From contig OX344764.1 of assembly GCA_947034895.1 (NCBI GenBank), positions 16,368,001 to 16,432,000 of the forward strand: a stretch of 64,000 nt of DNA, given 5' to 3'. Below the pieces are notes generated by a model. That model was not told where the DNA came from and made no database searches. It saw only the letters and a program-made list of their open reading frames with translations. Within the stretch, counting starts at the first letter, position 1, and every line of letters begins with the position of its first letter. The position numbers and the translations under genes were made by a program. This DNA is from Rhytidiadelphus loreus. Taxonomy: Eukaryota > Streptophyta > Bryopsida > Hypnales > Hylocomiaceae. Positions 11,705-23,500 of the stretch are shown here, one piece after another.

Positions 11705-12099
11705 TGTTCTAAAAGCGCCCATCTTCTTCAAACTGCCCCTATTTTTAGGTGGAGAATGGAGATGGGGTGATCTTTAAATGGACCATTATAGCAATTGAAT
11801 GCACCAAAGAAAAATTATTTTTCTATTGTAAGAGCCAAGCATTGTCTTTGATTTCCCCAAATTGCTTTAGAAGTTACAAGTGGACAGATTTTGGGAGACC
11901 TATAAGTCACAAATAGGTGCCTATGTCCAGAATCTTTGAAAATTTGTAACTAATTCAAAAATGCTTGGAAAAATACAAAACCACTTGTGTTAGGTTCCAC
12001 ATCCATTTTTCTTTCTCTGAAAAATGATAGAAAAATAATTTTGTCCACTTCAGCCTATGAAAAAGGTGGACCAGCTCTTAAATGGTCGCTTTTAGAGCA
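11705..12099. mobile_element. Small TIR element (MITE), about 395 bp
   Basis: Left end TGTTCTAAAAGCGCCCAT and right end the inverse of TGCTCTAAAAGCGACCAT, a TIR of about 18 bp with two mismatches. There is no coding sequence. Target duplication is not clear, so the superfamily is open. Confidence 0.6.
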
Positions 12100-12162
12100 T
12101 ATTACCTTAAGGTAAAAACAAATGTAACTTGAACTAAAGCCAAGTAAGAACTGTGGATTTTG

Positions 12163-13690
12163 TTAACCCCTCAGAAGGACTAAGTGTCTTCTTAGAGTAC
12201 ACTTGAAAGTTTGGGTAGGTTCCTATGATCCCAAACTTTTACATGATTTTTTGAGTTCTTTTTGAGTTTGAAAATCAAATTGGTTTGTTGGTAATGTCAT
12301 TTTTATTTGAGTTGATGCTTAGGACCAAAAGTTATATTACACTAAGCTAAAAGTGTTGAATCCTTGCCAACAAAAAGAAATTATGAAACTCCAAAATAGA
12401 ATTTTTAAGATTTTGTTTCATATTTGATTTATTCGATTTAGATTATTGGTGAGAAGTGCATGGAGCATCACTTAGTTATTCATATCTTCTTGAAAAAATT
12501 GACATATTGGATTTTTTTTCAAATTCAATTTTAGTAATTTAGAAAATAAAATTCTATGTGGTTTAGCTTGTTTACCTATGTAATCTTTATATTGGAATTA
12601 TTGTGTTTTAATTTCACTTTAGAACTATTAATGATTTACATTTTCCTTCTATCTCATAAGTGATTCTACTTAACAATTACTAAAAGAATGAAAATCAAAT
12701 GTTTTCTTTGAATTGTTGCTTGAAAATTCTCAACTTGATTCTTCAACATAAATTTTTTTTTAAATCAAAATCTATGTTGCAAAAATGTTAAGTTAACCCC
12801 TAAATGCCCAAGGCCCCAAATTTTTGTGTTGAGAATACTTTGAAATTAAATAAAACCTAACCAAATTGCCATTTTTAATAGTTTATATTTTGAAAAATAC
12901 TTTCTTGAAGTCTAGTTTTAGCATCAAAAATCAAATTTTGAAAATGATTGATATGATTTTTCCATTCAAGATTTTGTGCAAAGGTGTCAATTGCAATCTT
13001 GACTCTATGTAGTGTTGAGAGCTCTTGGAAATGAGCCTAAAATACACTTGATTTTGGACAAAAAATCACATTAGAAATTCTTTTAAAGAAATTGTAGAGT
13101 AGACTTTGAGAAGTCATAAATTGATTGGGGTTATACATGTTAGGCCCTTTATCCTCATATTTTTTTGGTGACCAACTTTTTAGATTTGACATGTGAAAAG
13201 AGGATTGAAAGAATTCAAATCACTTTTGGAGTTTTAACACCTTCATGATCAAACATTATAATCTTTCAATCCATAAGTGATATTGATGTGTTTTCTTTTC
13301 CTATGTGATCTCTAACATTTCTAGTTTGAATTTGTACGGTTTCAAATTAAAAATTTTGATATGATTTATGAAAATGTTGACTTTTTGTTCAATTTAGAAC
13401 AAATTCCTAGAAGCTCAAAAAATGCCTTAGGCATTTAGAAGTTAAGAATTTGAAGGCTTATAATCTTGTTGGGGAATGTACAAGAATTAATTTTTTTTAA
13501 AACTTAAAACGCTAATATCTTGTAATCTTTGTGTCAAAGTTTCTGAAATTACTATTTCACATTTAAAAACTAGTTTAGTGCAAGATTCTATGATTAGATA
13601 TAAAAAAATTAAAAAAAAAATCTTCTTTGAAATAGAAAAGGCTTTGATCTTTAAGCAAAATATGATGGCTAGTGGGTACAAGTGCAAAGG
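12163..13690. mobile_element. Family B TTAA element, copy 5, split by another element
   Basis: Starts TTAACCCCT...AGGAC at 12163 in the opposite orientation to copy 1, with family B interior (GTTCCTATGATC; then sequence on Tcould-be line CTAGTTTAGTGCAAGATTCT after 13560). Its interior is interrupted at a TTAA by the family C element 12793-13445 and resumes directly after it. The far end is decayed and I cannot place it exactly. Confidence 0.65.
12793..13445. mobile_element. Family C TTAA element inserted in a family B element
   Basis: Begins TTAA-CCCCTAAATGCCCAAGG and ends GCCTTAGGCATTTAGAAG-TTAA, an imperfect TIR of about 18 bp bounded by TTAA on both sides; 653 bp. The flanks on either side belong to one family B element. 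That shows use of TTAA as target. Partner copy in reverse orientation at 55619-56251. Non-coding. Confidence 0.75.
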
Positions 13691-15101
13691 GGAAATAAAA
13701 ATCTCCTTAAAGTGGGATATAGAATTTGCTCCTTTGCCCTAAGGTTTGTGTGGTCAAGGCACTCGTCAAGGCAAATAAAATTGATCAATAAACAATGCTT
13801 TAATTTTTTAGTCTAAAAGTGGTACTTGGCAAGCCTAATTCACTATTGAATTTGGTCCAATAGGTTGAAACATTCCAAGAGAATCCAAAAGCCACATTTT
13901 GTTAAAGATTCATTTCAAACCAAGCCTTGAGGGGCTTGCCGGCTTGGCCTATCATTTAAGGATTAATTAATTGATCTTCCAAATAGATGCTTCTTGTGTG
14001 ATTCATAATTACAAATCAACCTTTTTATTGATTATGATTGTCTATACAATTTGGTCAAGGCAGTTAACTGTGCTTAAAAATGAATACATGTTCATAGGCC
14101 CTATCTATTCATTTGGATCGTTGGCCTATAACCATGTATTTAAACTTCAATATCGTTCTTTCTATATGCTTCCATTGTACGACTATGAGTAAGTACACCC
14201 AAAACAAGTTGTTGTACATTATAATAAACCCAACTAGGAGGATATGTTTCAAAATTTGAATTTTCAAGACTTTTCATTTAAAACTAAGCCATCAAAATTG
14301 TTCTTTCATGTAAGCTCAATCAATTCACTAAATTTCAATTTCCAAGTTACCAAGGATAGAATAAATTCTATAGATATTTCAATGTGTACAACTTCAATAA
14401 TAGTCCCCACAATCAAGTAAAGTTCAAGTCATATTATTTTTATTTATTTTTCATTTAATATGTTAACATTATATTAGAGAAGTGATATACTTTAATAGTA
14501 TACACTATTTTAGTACGAGAATCCTGTGGCCAGGAAAAAAAAGCATTAGATTTTATTTTGAAAAAGTCACTAGAGAAAGTATACTTTATTTTTTTATTTT
14601 TCTTAGTATTTTAGTATTTTTTATTTTAATTTTTAATCATTATTTTTTCATTCTTCACATACCTATTTGATAGTTGTAAATCATTGAATAATACATGTTT
14701 GAATATTTTTTTGTTTTTTCTAAATATTTTATTTTAGGATTATAGTTTAATTAATTTTAATTCTTCATATTCATTAATAAGTAGTAATATAAATATTTTA
14801 ATGAATATTTTATAATAATTTCCATTTTATAATTACTATTTGATTTTATCATTTTTAACATTTATAATTGATTTTACTATCAGTAATTTTTTTATAAATA
14901 AAATTTTTAATTACCATAATCGTGATTTTTATTTTGGTCAATATTTTAAATAATAGTTAATAAATTATTATATTAAAATTTGATTTGTTATTAGTCTTTC
15001 ATTATTCATTTTTGGATTATTATAATCAATCAATGATCTTTAATTTTTCATTATTTTCATTAAATTTTTTTAAACATTACCATTTTGTAATTCACAGTTG
15101 A
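13691..15101. other. Very AT-rich stretch, no gene seen
   Basis: From about 14430 to 15060 the sequence is nearly all A and T with TTTTTAATTT-type runs. Frames there result from low complexity. No gene or element end could be supported. Confidence 0.5.
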
Positions 15102-16024
15102 TTTAGCCTCTAAAGTTCTAGAGCCTTTTCTTCATCAAAACCCAATCAAAACTGCCATTTCTATTCCAAAGAGCATAACACTTAAAAAAATTCTTACTGC
15201 GTATCTAACCATAGGATCTTGCTCTAAACTAGTTTAAGAATGTATGGAAGAAATTTCAAAAAAATTGACTATGTAGAATGCAAGATATTTGAATTTAATG
15301 TAAAGAAAACAAGTTCTTGTGCACCTTGCAACTTTGCTAGACTAGATTTTTTGATTTTGAATCTTCTTAACTTAAAATTTTTATACTACTCATTTTTACT
15401 TCTAATTTTTTATGTTGAATAATTGAGTTGAAAGTCTAGAAAATTTTAAAAATAAATAAAACTTTAATTTTCACTCATTAAAAATTTGTTAAGTAGAAGT
15501 AGCTTCAAGATTGAAGGAAAAACTAAACTTTAAGATGGAATTGAAACACTCATCTCAATAGTGAGATTGTTCTAGGAAGAGATCTTAACCTTGTAAAACT
15601 TTTTATTTTGAAAAATTGTAAAATTGAATTTTGAAATGATTCAAAATCATTTCAAAATCACGATGTTTTAATTGCTCAAAAAACAAGATTGTCTATAACT
15701 TTTACATCACTAATTGAAATGGATTGAATCAAAACTTCCTATACAAATAAAAATACAATTTTTGGAGAGTTTTTTCTCAAAATTTTGTATTTTTAGTTTT
15801 TTTAGTTTTTTTTTTCAACTTGTTGAATTAAAATTTGGGCTTACAGTGCCATAACTTTTGCTCTTAAGCACTAATTGAAATAAGAATTATATTCCTGGAA
15901 AACTAATGTGTTTTTCTATCTTTACAAAAATTTCAAAAAATCACAATGAATATTGAGACCATATAGAGAAGCCCACCCCAAATCCATTTTGTCTCTTGAG
16001 GAGACAATGGGACGTTGGAGATTA
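15102..16024. mobile_element. Family B TTAA element, copy 2, degenerate
   Basis: Same orientation and interior as copy 1 (AAACTGCCATTTCT near the left end; CCATAACTTTTGCTC and CAAATCCATTTTGTC near the right). Both ends have drifted: left TTAGCCTCTAAAG, right GGGACGTTGGAGATTAAT. Confidence 0.65.
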
Positions 16025-17492
16025 ATCATTTTCATGATTTACAAGTGATTTTAATATTAATCATTTCTTATAAATCTAAAAATTAAAAATTAAAAAAAAT
16101 CCATAATCACATTTATTTTGTAAATTTGATAAATATTCTTTGTAATGATAAATATTTAAAATTTCATATGTAAATTTATTTTTCATTATTATGATGAACT
16201 ACAATAAATCAATTTATGATTTATAATCATCTATTAACCCAATTATAAACCCAATTATACCTCCTATAGTTGAACTCAATTTTACTCTATTCCATTGTCA
16301 TGTAGTGAAAATTGGAAGAAGTTTACACATAGAGGCAAGTTGAGTGTGGAATGGTAGTTGTAAGGCTTGGAATTGGGGCTACAAAATGTTGATTTCATGA
16401 ATTTTATGAATGAAGTCATAAGGTTAATGCACATAACAAAGGATTTACTCAAGTTTTCACAAACTTGAGGGACACATTTGGATTACCACTACCACTAGGA
16501 TGAGTAGTCCCTTCTATGGTTCATGATGGGAAGCTTTTTTGCTTTGACCACCTCTAATGTATCGATTTGTTTCCAAAATGAGTTGACCAAAATACCTGTG
16601 AAATAATTTGTGACTTGAACTTCTTTGGCAAAAACAAAAAATGATTTATGAATCCAATGAGTCCAAGTATGTGCAAAGACCAGAGGGACAACAATAGGTC
16701 ATCATCCTACCTTACTTCAGAAACTCATGTTCTCTAAACTGGACAAGACTTGCTATCAGTGTACAGCCAAAAGCTTTTAAACTTTTATGAAGGTCAAGAT
16801 TGTAGATTGTTCAATCAATGTCTGCATGACTGCTTTCATCTGCACATATGCACACAAGCTTCATGAGTAATCCCTCCAAAAAATTTCAGATTCAAAAGCA
16901 GGAAATAAGGTTGTCCAGTGGATTAAAGACACTTCATGAAATCCAACAGGTCGCTATATATGTGATAAGAAGGTGTCCCTTTTGTGTTGTACCTACAAAG
17001 CAATGAGAAGCTGTGAAATTGATTTCATAATTCAATTCTGTAGAAGTGGCATCCAAGGATTGGAAAATTAATATCATGGTTACATCTCATAATCTTATCT
17101 TTATTTGGTGTACATACTTTGAAGAAACAAGAATGACATTGTGCCCAATTTGGTACCAAACTTTCAAATCACAAATCATCTGACCAATGATTGGGAAAAA
17201 AACACCAGTTAGTGCATTGCGAACTGATGAAAACGAATAAATAATGAACAAAAATTGGAAACTACAAGATAAGAACCGATCAAAATGTTCACAAAAATCT
17301 AATTATAGTAAAAATAGAGGCGATAACCAAGTAGGTTATTGCATCTCAATATGGGCAATGACGGATAATTACTGCAGAAGTCCAAAAAAACTCCCCAAAC
17401 GCTGCATGTGACACCCAGTAATATGAACGAAGTACTAGCAGGGCCCCAATATTTGGTTTCCCAAGTAGCAGACAGGTCAGAAACGAGAGTTT
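16025..17492. other. Intergenic stretch; 3' flank of the PADRE gene
   Basis: AT-rich to about 16270, then more even composition. The last few hundred bases before 17493 probably hold the 3' UTR of the minus-strand PADRE gene. No coding sequence seen. Confidence 0.45.
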
Positions 17493-18113
17493 CTAACAGG
17501 CTAGACTATGATCCCTTTTCCAAAACTTAACCCAAAATTGTTTGACATCCTCCAAGCACTCTTCAAGGTCACCTTCCTCACTGATGCACCCGAGCCGCGG
17601 ACGCCAGGGGAGCTGCAGCGACGGATTCGGCTTCAACACCACATCCCGTCTTCCGGCGCTGTACAAATTCGACTCGGGGGCAACTTGGCTCTTGGAGTTT
17701 TTGCTACAACACCACATACTACTCCTGGACTCCCCCTCATACATACCAGGCTCTGCTTTCCGAGGCGAGTCATAAAACAGCGATGAGCTTGCTGGACTCG
17801 GAATGTGCTGATCCTTTGGGAATTGGAAACATGTGCAGGATTGGGAGGAGACGCTCGGTGCTGTGGGGAACAGCCTTGGCAGGGGAAACAGGAAGTAGAT
17901 GCATCCACTCTGCAGCTGCGTGTCCAACGCCAGCATTTGGTTGCTGCGAAACCCGGAGTAGCTGCTCAGCCCTGGTTGGCAGAGGAAGTGGTGAGGATAG
18001 TAATGCAGCACTTCTTCCACTGTGATCTTGGGAGTCAGGTACAGCACCTGGCCACTCCCGTGAATTACTCGCACTGGGTGGACACCACACAGTCTCCTGC
18101 ATAGCCCCTTCAT
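17493..18113 (-). CDS. PADRE (DUF4228) domain protein
   Basis: Single-exon frame of 206 aa. The N-terminal 80 residues fit the plant DUF4228/PADRE family in order: MKGLCRRLCG start, VRVIHGSGQVLYL strand pair, TVEEVLHYYPHHFLC, then LDTQLQSGCIYFLFPLPRLF, which matches the family's usual 'L.G.iYFLLP' end. The rest is rich in Ser and Pro and ends in an acidic, helix-prone tail (EECLEDVKQFWVKFW). Members are small plant proteins linked to stress and pathogen responses; the biochemical role is unknown. The ATG at 18113 is a natural start for the family. It sits only 3 nt after the stop of the preceding gene, on the same strand and in the same frame, within that gene's last exon, so the two may share a transcript. 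Confidence 0.85.
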   Translation of the reverse strand: MKGLCRRLCGVHPVRVIHGSGQVLYLTPKITVEEVLHYYPHHFLCQPGLSSYSGFRSNQMLALDTQLQSGCIYFLFPLPRLFPTAPSVSSQSCTCFQFPKDQHIPSPASSSLFYDSPRKAEPGMYEGESRSSMWCCSKNSKSQVAPESNLYSAGRRDVVLKPNPSLQLPWRPRLGCISEEGDLEECLEDVKQFWVKFWKRDHSLAC

Positions 18114-18116
18114 TCT

Positions 18117-19810
18117 CTAGTGTTGCCCAAGAGCAATCAACGCCTGCAAGGCAGAATGAGAATCAAGCCAATGAAAACAGTGAACGTTTCACTTTGTGTG
18201 TAGAATCAATATAGTAGGGAATAATAAAAAACAGTTCAAGACTTGATCCTGTCTCCTATACTGTTACCAGCCGTAACTCATCTCTTCGAATGCACTTGGT
18301 TCGCCTTCAACTAGCAACTAAGCATGAATGGGCTAAATTGGGCGACGGCAACTCATCTTTGAATGGAGATCAGGGGTTGTAGATCTACTGTCCCTCTTGT
18401 CTACATGATCTCCCAGTGTTCAATTGATTGCAAAAGAAATCAAATACATTGAGGGAGAAAATAATTTGATCTCTCAACAGAGTTTGTCTCTTGGAGTACG
18501 TAAGTGATCCCTCCAGTGAGTTATATCGAGTGATCTTCCAATGAAAGCACACTCCTACATATTGGTTAAAATGATGACAGAGACAGAAAGAGTATCCTCT
18601 ACCTCAGACCAGAAATGCAGAAGCGCTGACAATTGGACCTGAACACTCGGAGGCTGAACCACATACATGTATTGGCCAGAATCGTCTCACCTGCTGGAGC
18701 CGAGATGCAAGCAATTAGAACCATCAAAGAGGATGAATGTACGTAAGTCGCCGCTCGTGCTGGATGCAATGACAGCAACAGACAGGCTCTTGGTGTCTGG
18801 GCACACGAGTGATAGATAACCCTGCACATGAACAATTGTGAATGAACATGGACTGTAAATGACACAGCTGGAAGGAAAAGAAAGACCGACTCCTATACCG
18901 TAGATGTGAAAAGATGCTTGTACCTGCTGACCTTCCAACCTACTGTCATAGTATTCTTTGATCTGAACTATTTCAGGTGTGATAGCACGAAAGCTGATCT
19001 TGACAGGCAAATTGAAAACTAAGGTGATGTATCAACAACCATGCCAAACACTGGCGGGTGTCATAACTGTGGGATCTATGGTCTAGCAAATTCCCCACCT
19101 CAGGAAATTAGATGGCGCAGTAGAATGGATTAAGATATAATTTATAGGATACTAAAACCATTAAGGACCTGATCCCGTCTCTTATTGACTGAGCCCTGTT
19201 ACCAACAGCAACTCATCTCTTCCAATTCACTTCGTTCACCTTCAACTACAACTGTTAAGTGTAAGCATGACTCATAAGCTAAATGGTCGATGGCCAACCA
19301 TGTTTTGTTTACTGTCAAGATCAGGGGTTGTTTACTATCCCTTCTTCAATAGTGGTCTACATGACCTCACAGTGCTTGAATGATTGCATAAGAAAAGATC
19401 CAATACATTGAGTGAGGAAACAAGTCGGTCTCCAGAGATTTAGCCTCTTGTATTCCCAAAGTGATCTTTGTATTCTGTGCTCTCCCAATGAAAGCATACT
19501 CTGGCATGCGTAATGGTATCCTCTACCTTAGCGTCATTGCTCGTAAGTGCTCCAATTATCAATCAACCCGACGTGCTGTTTGGTGAGGTAAACACGATCT
19601 GGGTCACAATAATAAGAACTGTCATTAGATTGTCCCCCAACAGCCAATACAGACTCCAGTTAACAGGAAGTAACAGACGGGATGAGCAGACCACATACAA
19701 CATATGAGGCTTGGATTAGAATTATTCATTAAGTACACTGTACATTGGTCAAGGTTGCCTCATGAAAAACGCACCTCAATAAAGGCCACCACCCATAGGC
19801 TTGCACGCAT
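18117..19810 (-). CDS. Small multi-exon protein of unknown function
   Basis: Minus-strand exons 19813-19775, 19598-19568, 19018-18924, 18821-18691, 18645-18603 and 18143-18117 join with GT/AG borders and fully consistent phases (0, 1, 0, 2, 0), ending in TAG. From the first ATG (19810) this gives 120 aa: a hydrophobic start (MRASLWVVAFIEIVFTS), then FNLPVKISFRAITPEIVQIK, GYLSLVCPDTKSLSVAVIAS, TFILFDGSNCLHLG and a last VQVQLSALLHFWSE. It reads as a beta-rich domain, but I do not recognise the family. It could also be the C-terminal end of a longer protein whose upstream exons I could not find. Two introns carry copies of repeat R. The donor GTTGAT at 19567 is weak. Consistent phase over five joins is the main support. 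Confidence 0.6.
18232..18602 (-). repeat. Intron-associated repeat R, copy 1
   Basis: On the minus strand it begins at GTAGAGGATAC, which is itself the 5' splice site of this intron, and ends near GGATCAAGTC. Inner landmarks shared with the other copies: GTGCTTTCATTGG, CAATGTATT(T/G)GAT, TAG(A/T)C...ACCCCTGAT, GATGAGTT(A/G)C. It lies in the last intron of the small gene, in the sense of the transcript. Confidence 0.8.
19158..19532 (-). repeat. Intron-associated repeat R, copy 2
   Basis: Starts CTAAGGTAGAGGATACC and ends GGGATCAGGTCC on the minus strand; same landmarks and orientation as copy 1. It lies in the intron between exons 19598-19568 and 19018-18924, about 35 nt inside the donor. Confidence 0.8.
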
Positions 19811-19813
19811 GTT

Positions 19814-20523
19814 CTGTGTGAAACATTGCAACAGCCTTCACGTCAACAGGGTATACCGGCACAACGTTTAAGTCAGTTTGGTCTCTAAAGGCGATAGCAT
19901 ACACTGATTGCACGACTCCATGCGTCCAATACTACAGTAGAATACTAGATCCCATGCCTCGGGAGATGTCTATGCTGTACAAATACATGACAGGCAGACA
20001 GTACCAGTGGCTACGCTAAGGTCAAAGTACAGACATCCTCATCCATGTCCCTTGTGCTGGGTATTGCATATATCCAGAGGCAACTCTAGTCAAAAGAGTT
20101 TATCTCCAAAAAGTCTTTTGGCATCTATTGTACTTGTCTCAATGGTCTTTGAAATTAGAGAGTATTGCACACTGACAATATGCTAATTCATCGCCCTGGA
20201 AAAATCACGACCTCAGTCTTCAGTGATTGATCTGATCCTCCGAAAACTTGGATTCAAGCAATGCACATACAGGTCTCCAAAGTGTCACCAGACAAGCCAG
20301 CGTATATATATTTCACTCTAAGTAAAATCCAGAATGGAGAGACTCCATGCGCGATATTTCAGAGTAAACTCTACAACTATACTATCTGAAATTTGAACCT
20401 GATTGGCCCTTGCTAACTCAACCTCATTACAGAGGACAGCTCAAGAAGCATGAATTCCAGCTCCGGAAAGTGCTACCTTCATAGACTCCATCATCAAAAG
20501 GAGTCATACTGGCACATGTCAAA
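19814..20523. other. Intergenic stretch between ribophorin I and the small gene
   Basis: Probably holds the 3' UTR of ribophorin I and the front of the next minus-strand gene. Some short frames look protein-like (one around 19830-19930) but cannot be joined in phase to the exons below. Confidence 0.4.
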
Positions 20524-23500
20524 CTACTCATCTAATGAAGAAATCAGACTAGACACCTCTTGCCTTAGGCTTTCCAGCTTCTCCTGGACAGGAGCAATGC
20601 GAGAATCGATTTCTTTACTGCTCAACTTTCGCTCGTACGCATCCACGGTAACCGTCTGCTTCTGCTGCACTTTTTCTACCATCTCCTTCTCTTTCTGCAA
20701 CAATGTATCCACCTTGGTCAAGATAGTAGAAGGTTTTACCACGGCAGATGTTTTGCCTGGGACAGGCTTGACACTTGACTGAAGGCTCTCTGTGAGTGCT
20801 TTCAGGTCCTTGGACGTTCCCTTCCAGATCTGATCGGCTGATTTACGCGCGGCTTTACAAGCAGCAATATCACCTGTGCGTGCTACTTCTTTCAATGACG
20901 CATCTAGACGCTCGTCTGCAGCACCACGAATCGCCAGTACCTTCTGCAGCCTCTGGAGGACATCCATGACCTCCTCACGCTGGAGTTGCGCTTGATATGC
21001 AGCGCTTGACTTGGACAGAGTGAAATCAAAGTGGGTGTAGGCTATGCATGCCGCAAAAAACGCAAAGAAAACCAGAATCAGCATCAGAGGCTCCACCAAC
21101 ACCCGTAATGAGTTGAACCTGTAATGAACCAATACATGCTTGAACTGATGCTCCAACACCGAGTTCTGCTTCACCAGCACTGCAACTGTCCTCCCCACAG
21201 TGTCCAAATACGAATACTTCTTCTCTAAACGCTGTTCGACAGGAAAGGGAACAGAAACAGAGATCTCATACGATCCTTCAGGAAGCACAACCTTGAGAAT
21301 TAGCTTGTCCACCACAATATTGGTAAAAGGGCTGCCAATGCTAACATTGAGATACCGAGAACCATCAGGGGCCTTGAACACCAGATCTTGAAGAGGAACA
21401 CTATATCCAAGCGTAAAAGCCACTTTCCAGCCACCAAAAAGCGGAAACCGTGGCTCGAGCTCGAGCTCTGTCTTTCGAAAATCGGATCTCAAATGTGACG
21501 TCGAAATGTTACCAATCTCATCCCGATAATACACGGAATGAGCATTCACAGGAAGCTTAGCATGAAGATGCCGGAAAGACGAGATTCCATTTGCACCAGG
21601 CCTGGCTTGATACTCAAATCTTGAGAAGCCACCTTTGAGACGGGCCCCCTTGTTAGCAAGCTTGTAATTCTCTGTAACATACACATTCCCCCAGTGGGAA
21701 ATTTCAATCTCTCTCACAAGCTCCTCCACCACTGCAAAAGGTTGGTTATTCTCAAAATGAAGAGTGATTGGCTTGCTCTTCAACGCTTCCGTATCCTCGA
21801 ATGGACCGTAACGAACCTCGGAATCAACTACCTTAGTTGTGCCCACCTTAGTGTAAGACTCAACCCTCGAGCTCGAGAGTTGGAAAAACGACGTTTGCAT
21901 CTTGACAGGGTATGGAGTCAAAATGTAAGCACTGTCTTGATATTTAACGAGCTGGTAGTCTGATTGCGAGATCTCCTCAGGAAAAGGCTTCAGTTGGTGT
22001 GTAATCGCCACGTAACTCTCGAACGTCAGAATCTCCCCTGGATTGTAGGCTTTTGGCAATCCAAGCGAGTAAAACATCACAGAGCCTTCCTCTGAGACAT
22101 CCACCACGGGTAAGGATACCACAGGGGCATTCCTCCCTTTCCCTTTGATCACGACTTCCATAAACGCCAGCCTCTCCGCCTGCGCTGCACTCAATGCAAT
22201 CTTCACTACTGTTGCGGGATCCGTCCCTGTGCTCTCCAATTTCCATGCCGTCGAGATTCTCACCACCTGCGTCAAGAGATCCACCTGCAATCCCACCACA
22301 AACACACACTTCACTAACCCCTAATGGAAAAAGAAAGTTCACTTTGGAAGAAATAGTCGATTATCGTGACATTCAAAACATTGATTTCGATTGTTCAAAA
22401 TGTAGGATCTGATTTTTTTTCCCAATCAGTACATTTGTGGGTTTCAGACTTTGAGTAATGGGCATTAAAAGAAAATGTGGGCTGAACTTGCTACTGAACA
22501 TTCAACAACATAGAAACTTTGAGGACACCAAGCGGAACAGTGATCAGCAAGAGAACTAGTTATATTAAACACTTAAGAGATGATGTACAACTGGCTGTTC
22601 AATTCAACACGGTGCCATTATCTAAGTGGGAGAAATGAAAAACAAGCATAAAGTTTGTGAAGACTTCAATATTCACTCCCAAATTGCCACTTGTACACAC
22701 ATTGAAAGTGGAATGTATAGCATTCAATGAAGTCTAAAACCAACTACATCATTACCTTCCTCAAGCTTCCTACATAATTTATTGAATTCCGAAAGATATG
22801 GAAATTCCAACGTGGGCACTTACGACCTAAACCCTAATTTAACCCCGACACATTTTCAACAACCGTAGGTCGACCTCAAAATTTTCGATCAACATCAGTA
22901 GCTCGTCCGATCTCTCCAAAATAGAGTTACGAATTATCATCCGTACCCAGACAAAAAAAAATGGTCACACTGAAGCACAGAATGATTGGAAAAAGGTGAC
23001 TTACGATCAGCTTAACACTCGATCATAGTGACTTTCAAAACATTGATTTCAATAGTTCGAAAATGTAGGGTTGGAATTCTTCTACCTGTAGGCACATTTT
23101 GTTTTATTCCTTGAATCTTTCTAATCAATTTACTTACAAGTGGAGATTTGCGCAGCTAAAGGCAAACCCCTAATTCAAACCCCGACACAACCCTAATCGA
23201 CCACAAAATTCTCCTACCAACATCAACACCTCATCCTCAAACTCTCCCGATCTCTCAAACTGGAGCTACGGATCATCACAGAAATCCATACCCTGACACA
23301 CAAATGGTCACATTGAAACACATAATGGTTGGAAAAAGCTAACTTACGATCAGTAGTGACTTTCAAAACATTGATTACAATAGTTCGAAATGTAGGGTTT
23401 TCTTTTTTTCTTTCTATAGGCACAATTTGCTACCTTCCTCCACGTGGACATTGTTGCCTTATTCTGAAGTGGACATCCGCGCATCTAAAGGCAAAACCCT

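Noticed and set aside
14480..15060. Short ORFs in the A/T-only stretch
   Set aside because: Low-complexity Phe/Ile/Leu translation with no start context or homology.
17770..18104. Other frames of about 100 codons over the PADRE gene
   Set aside because: Shadows of the 206-codon frame, which has clear family motifs.
19775..19930. Exon reading VYAIAFRDQTDLN..., weakly like a BURP domain
   Set aside because: It ends in a stop at the donor and has the wrong phase for the next exon; the BURP cysteine-histidine pattern is not complete.
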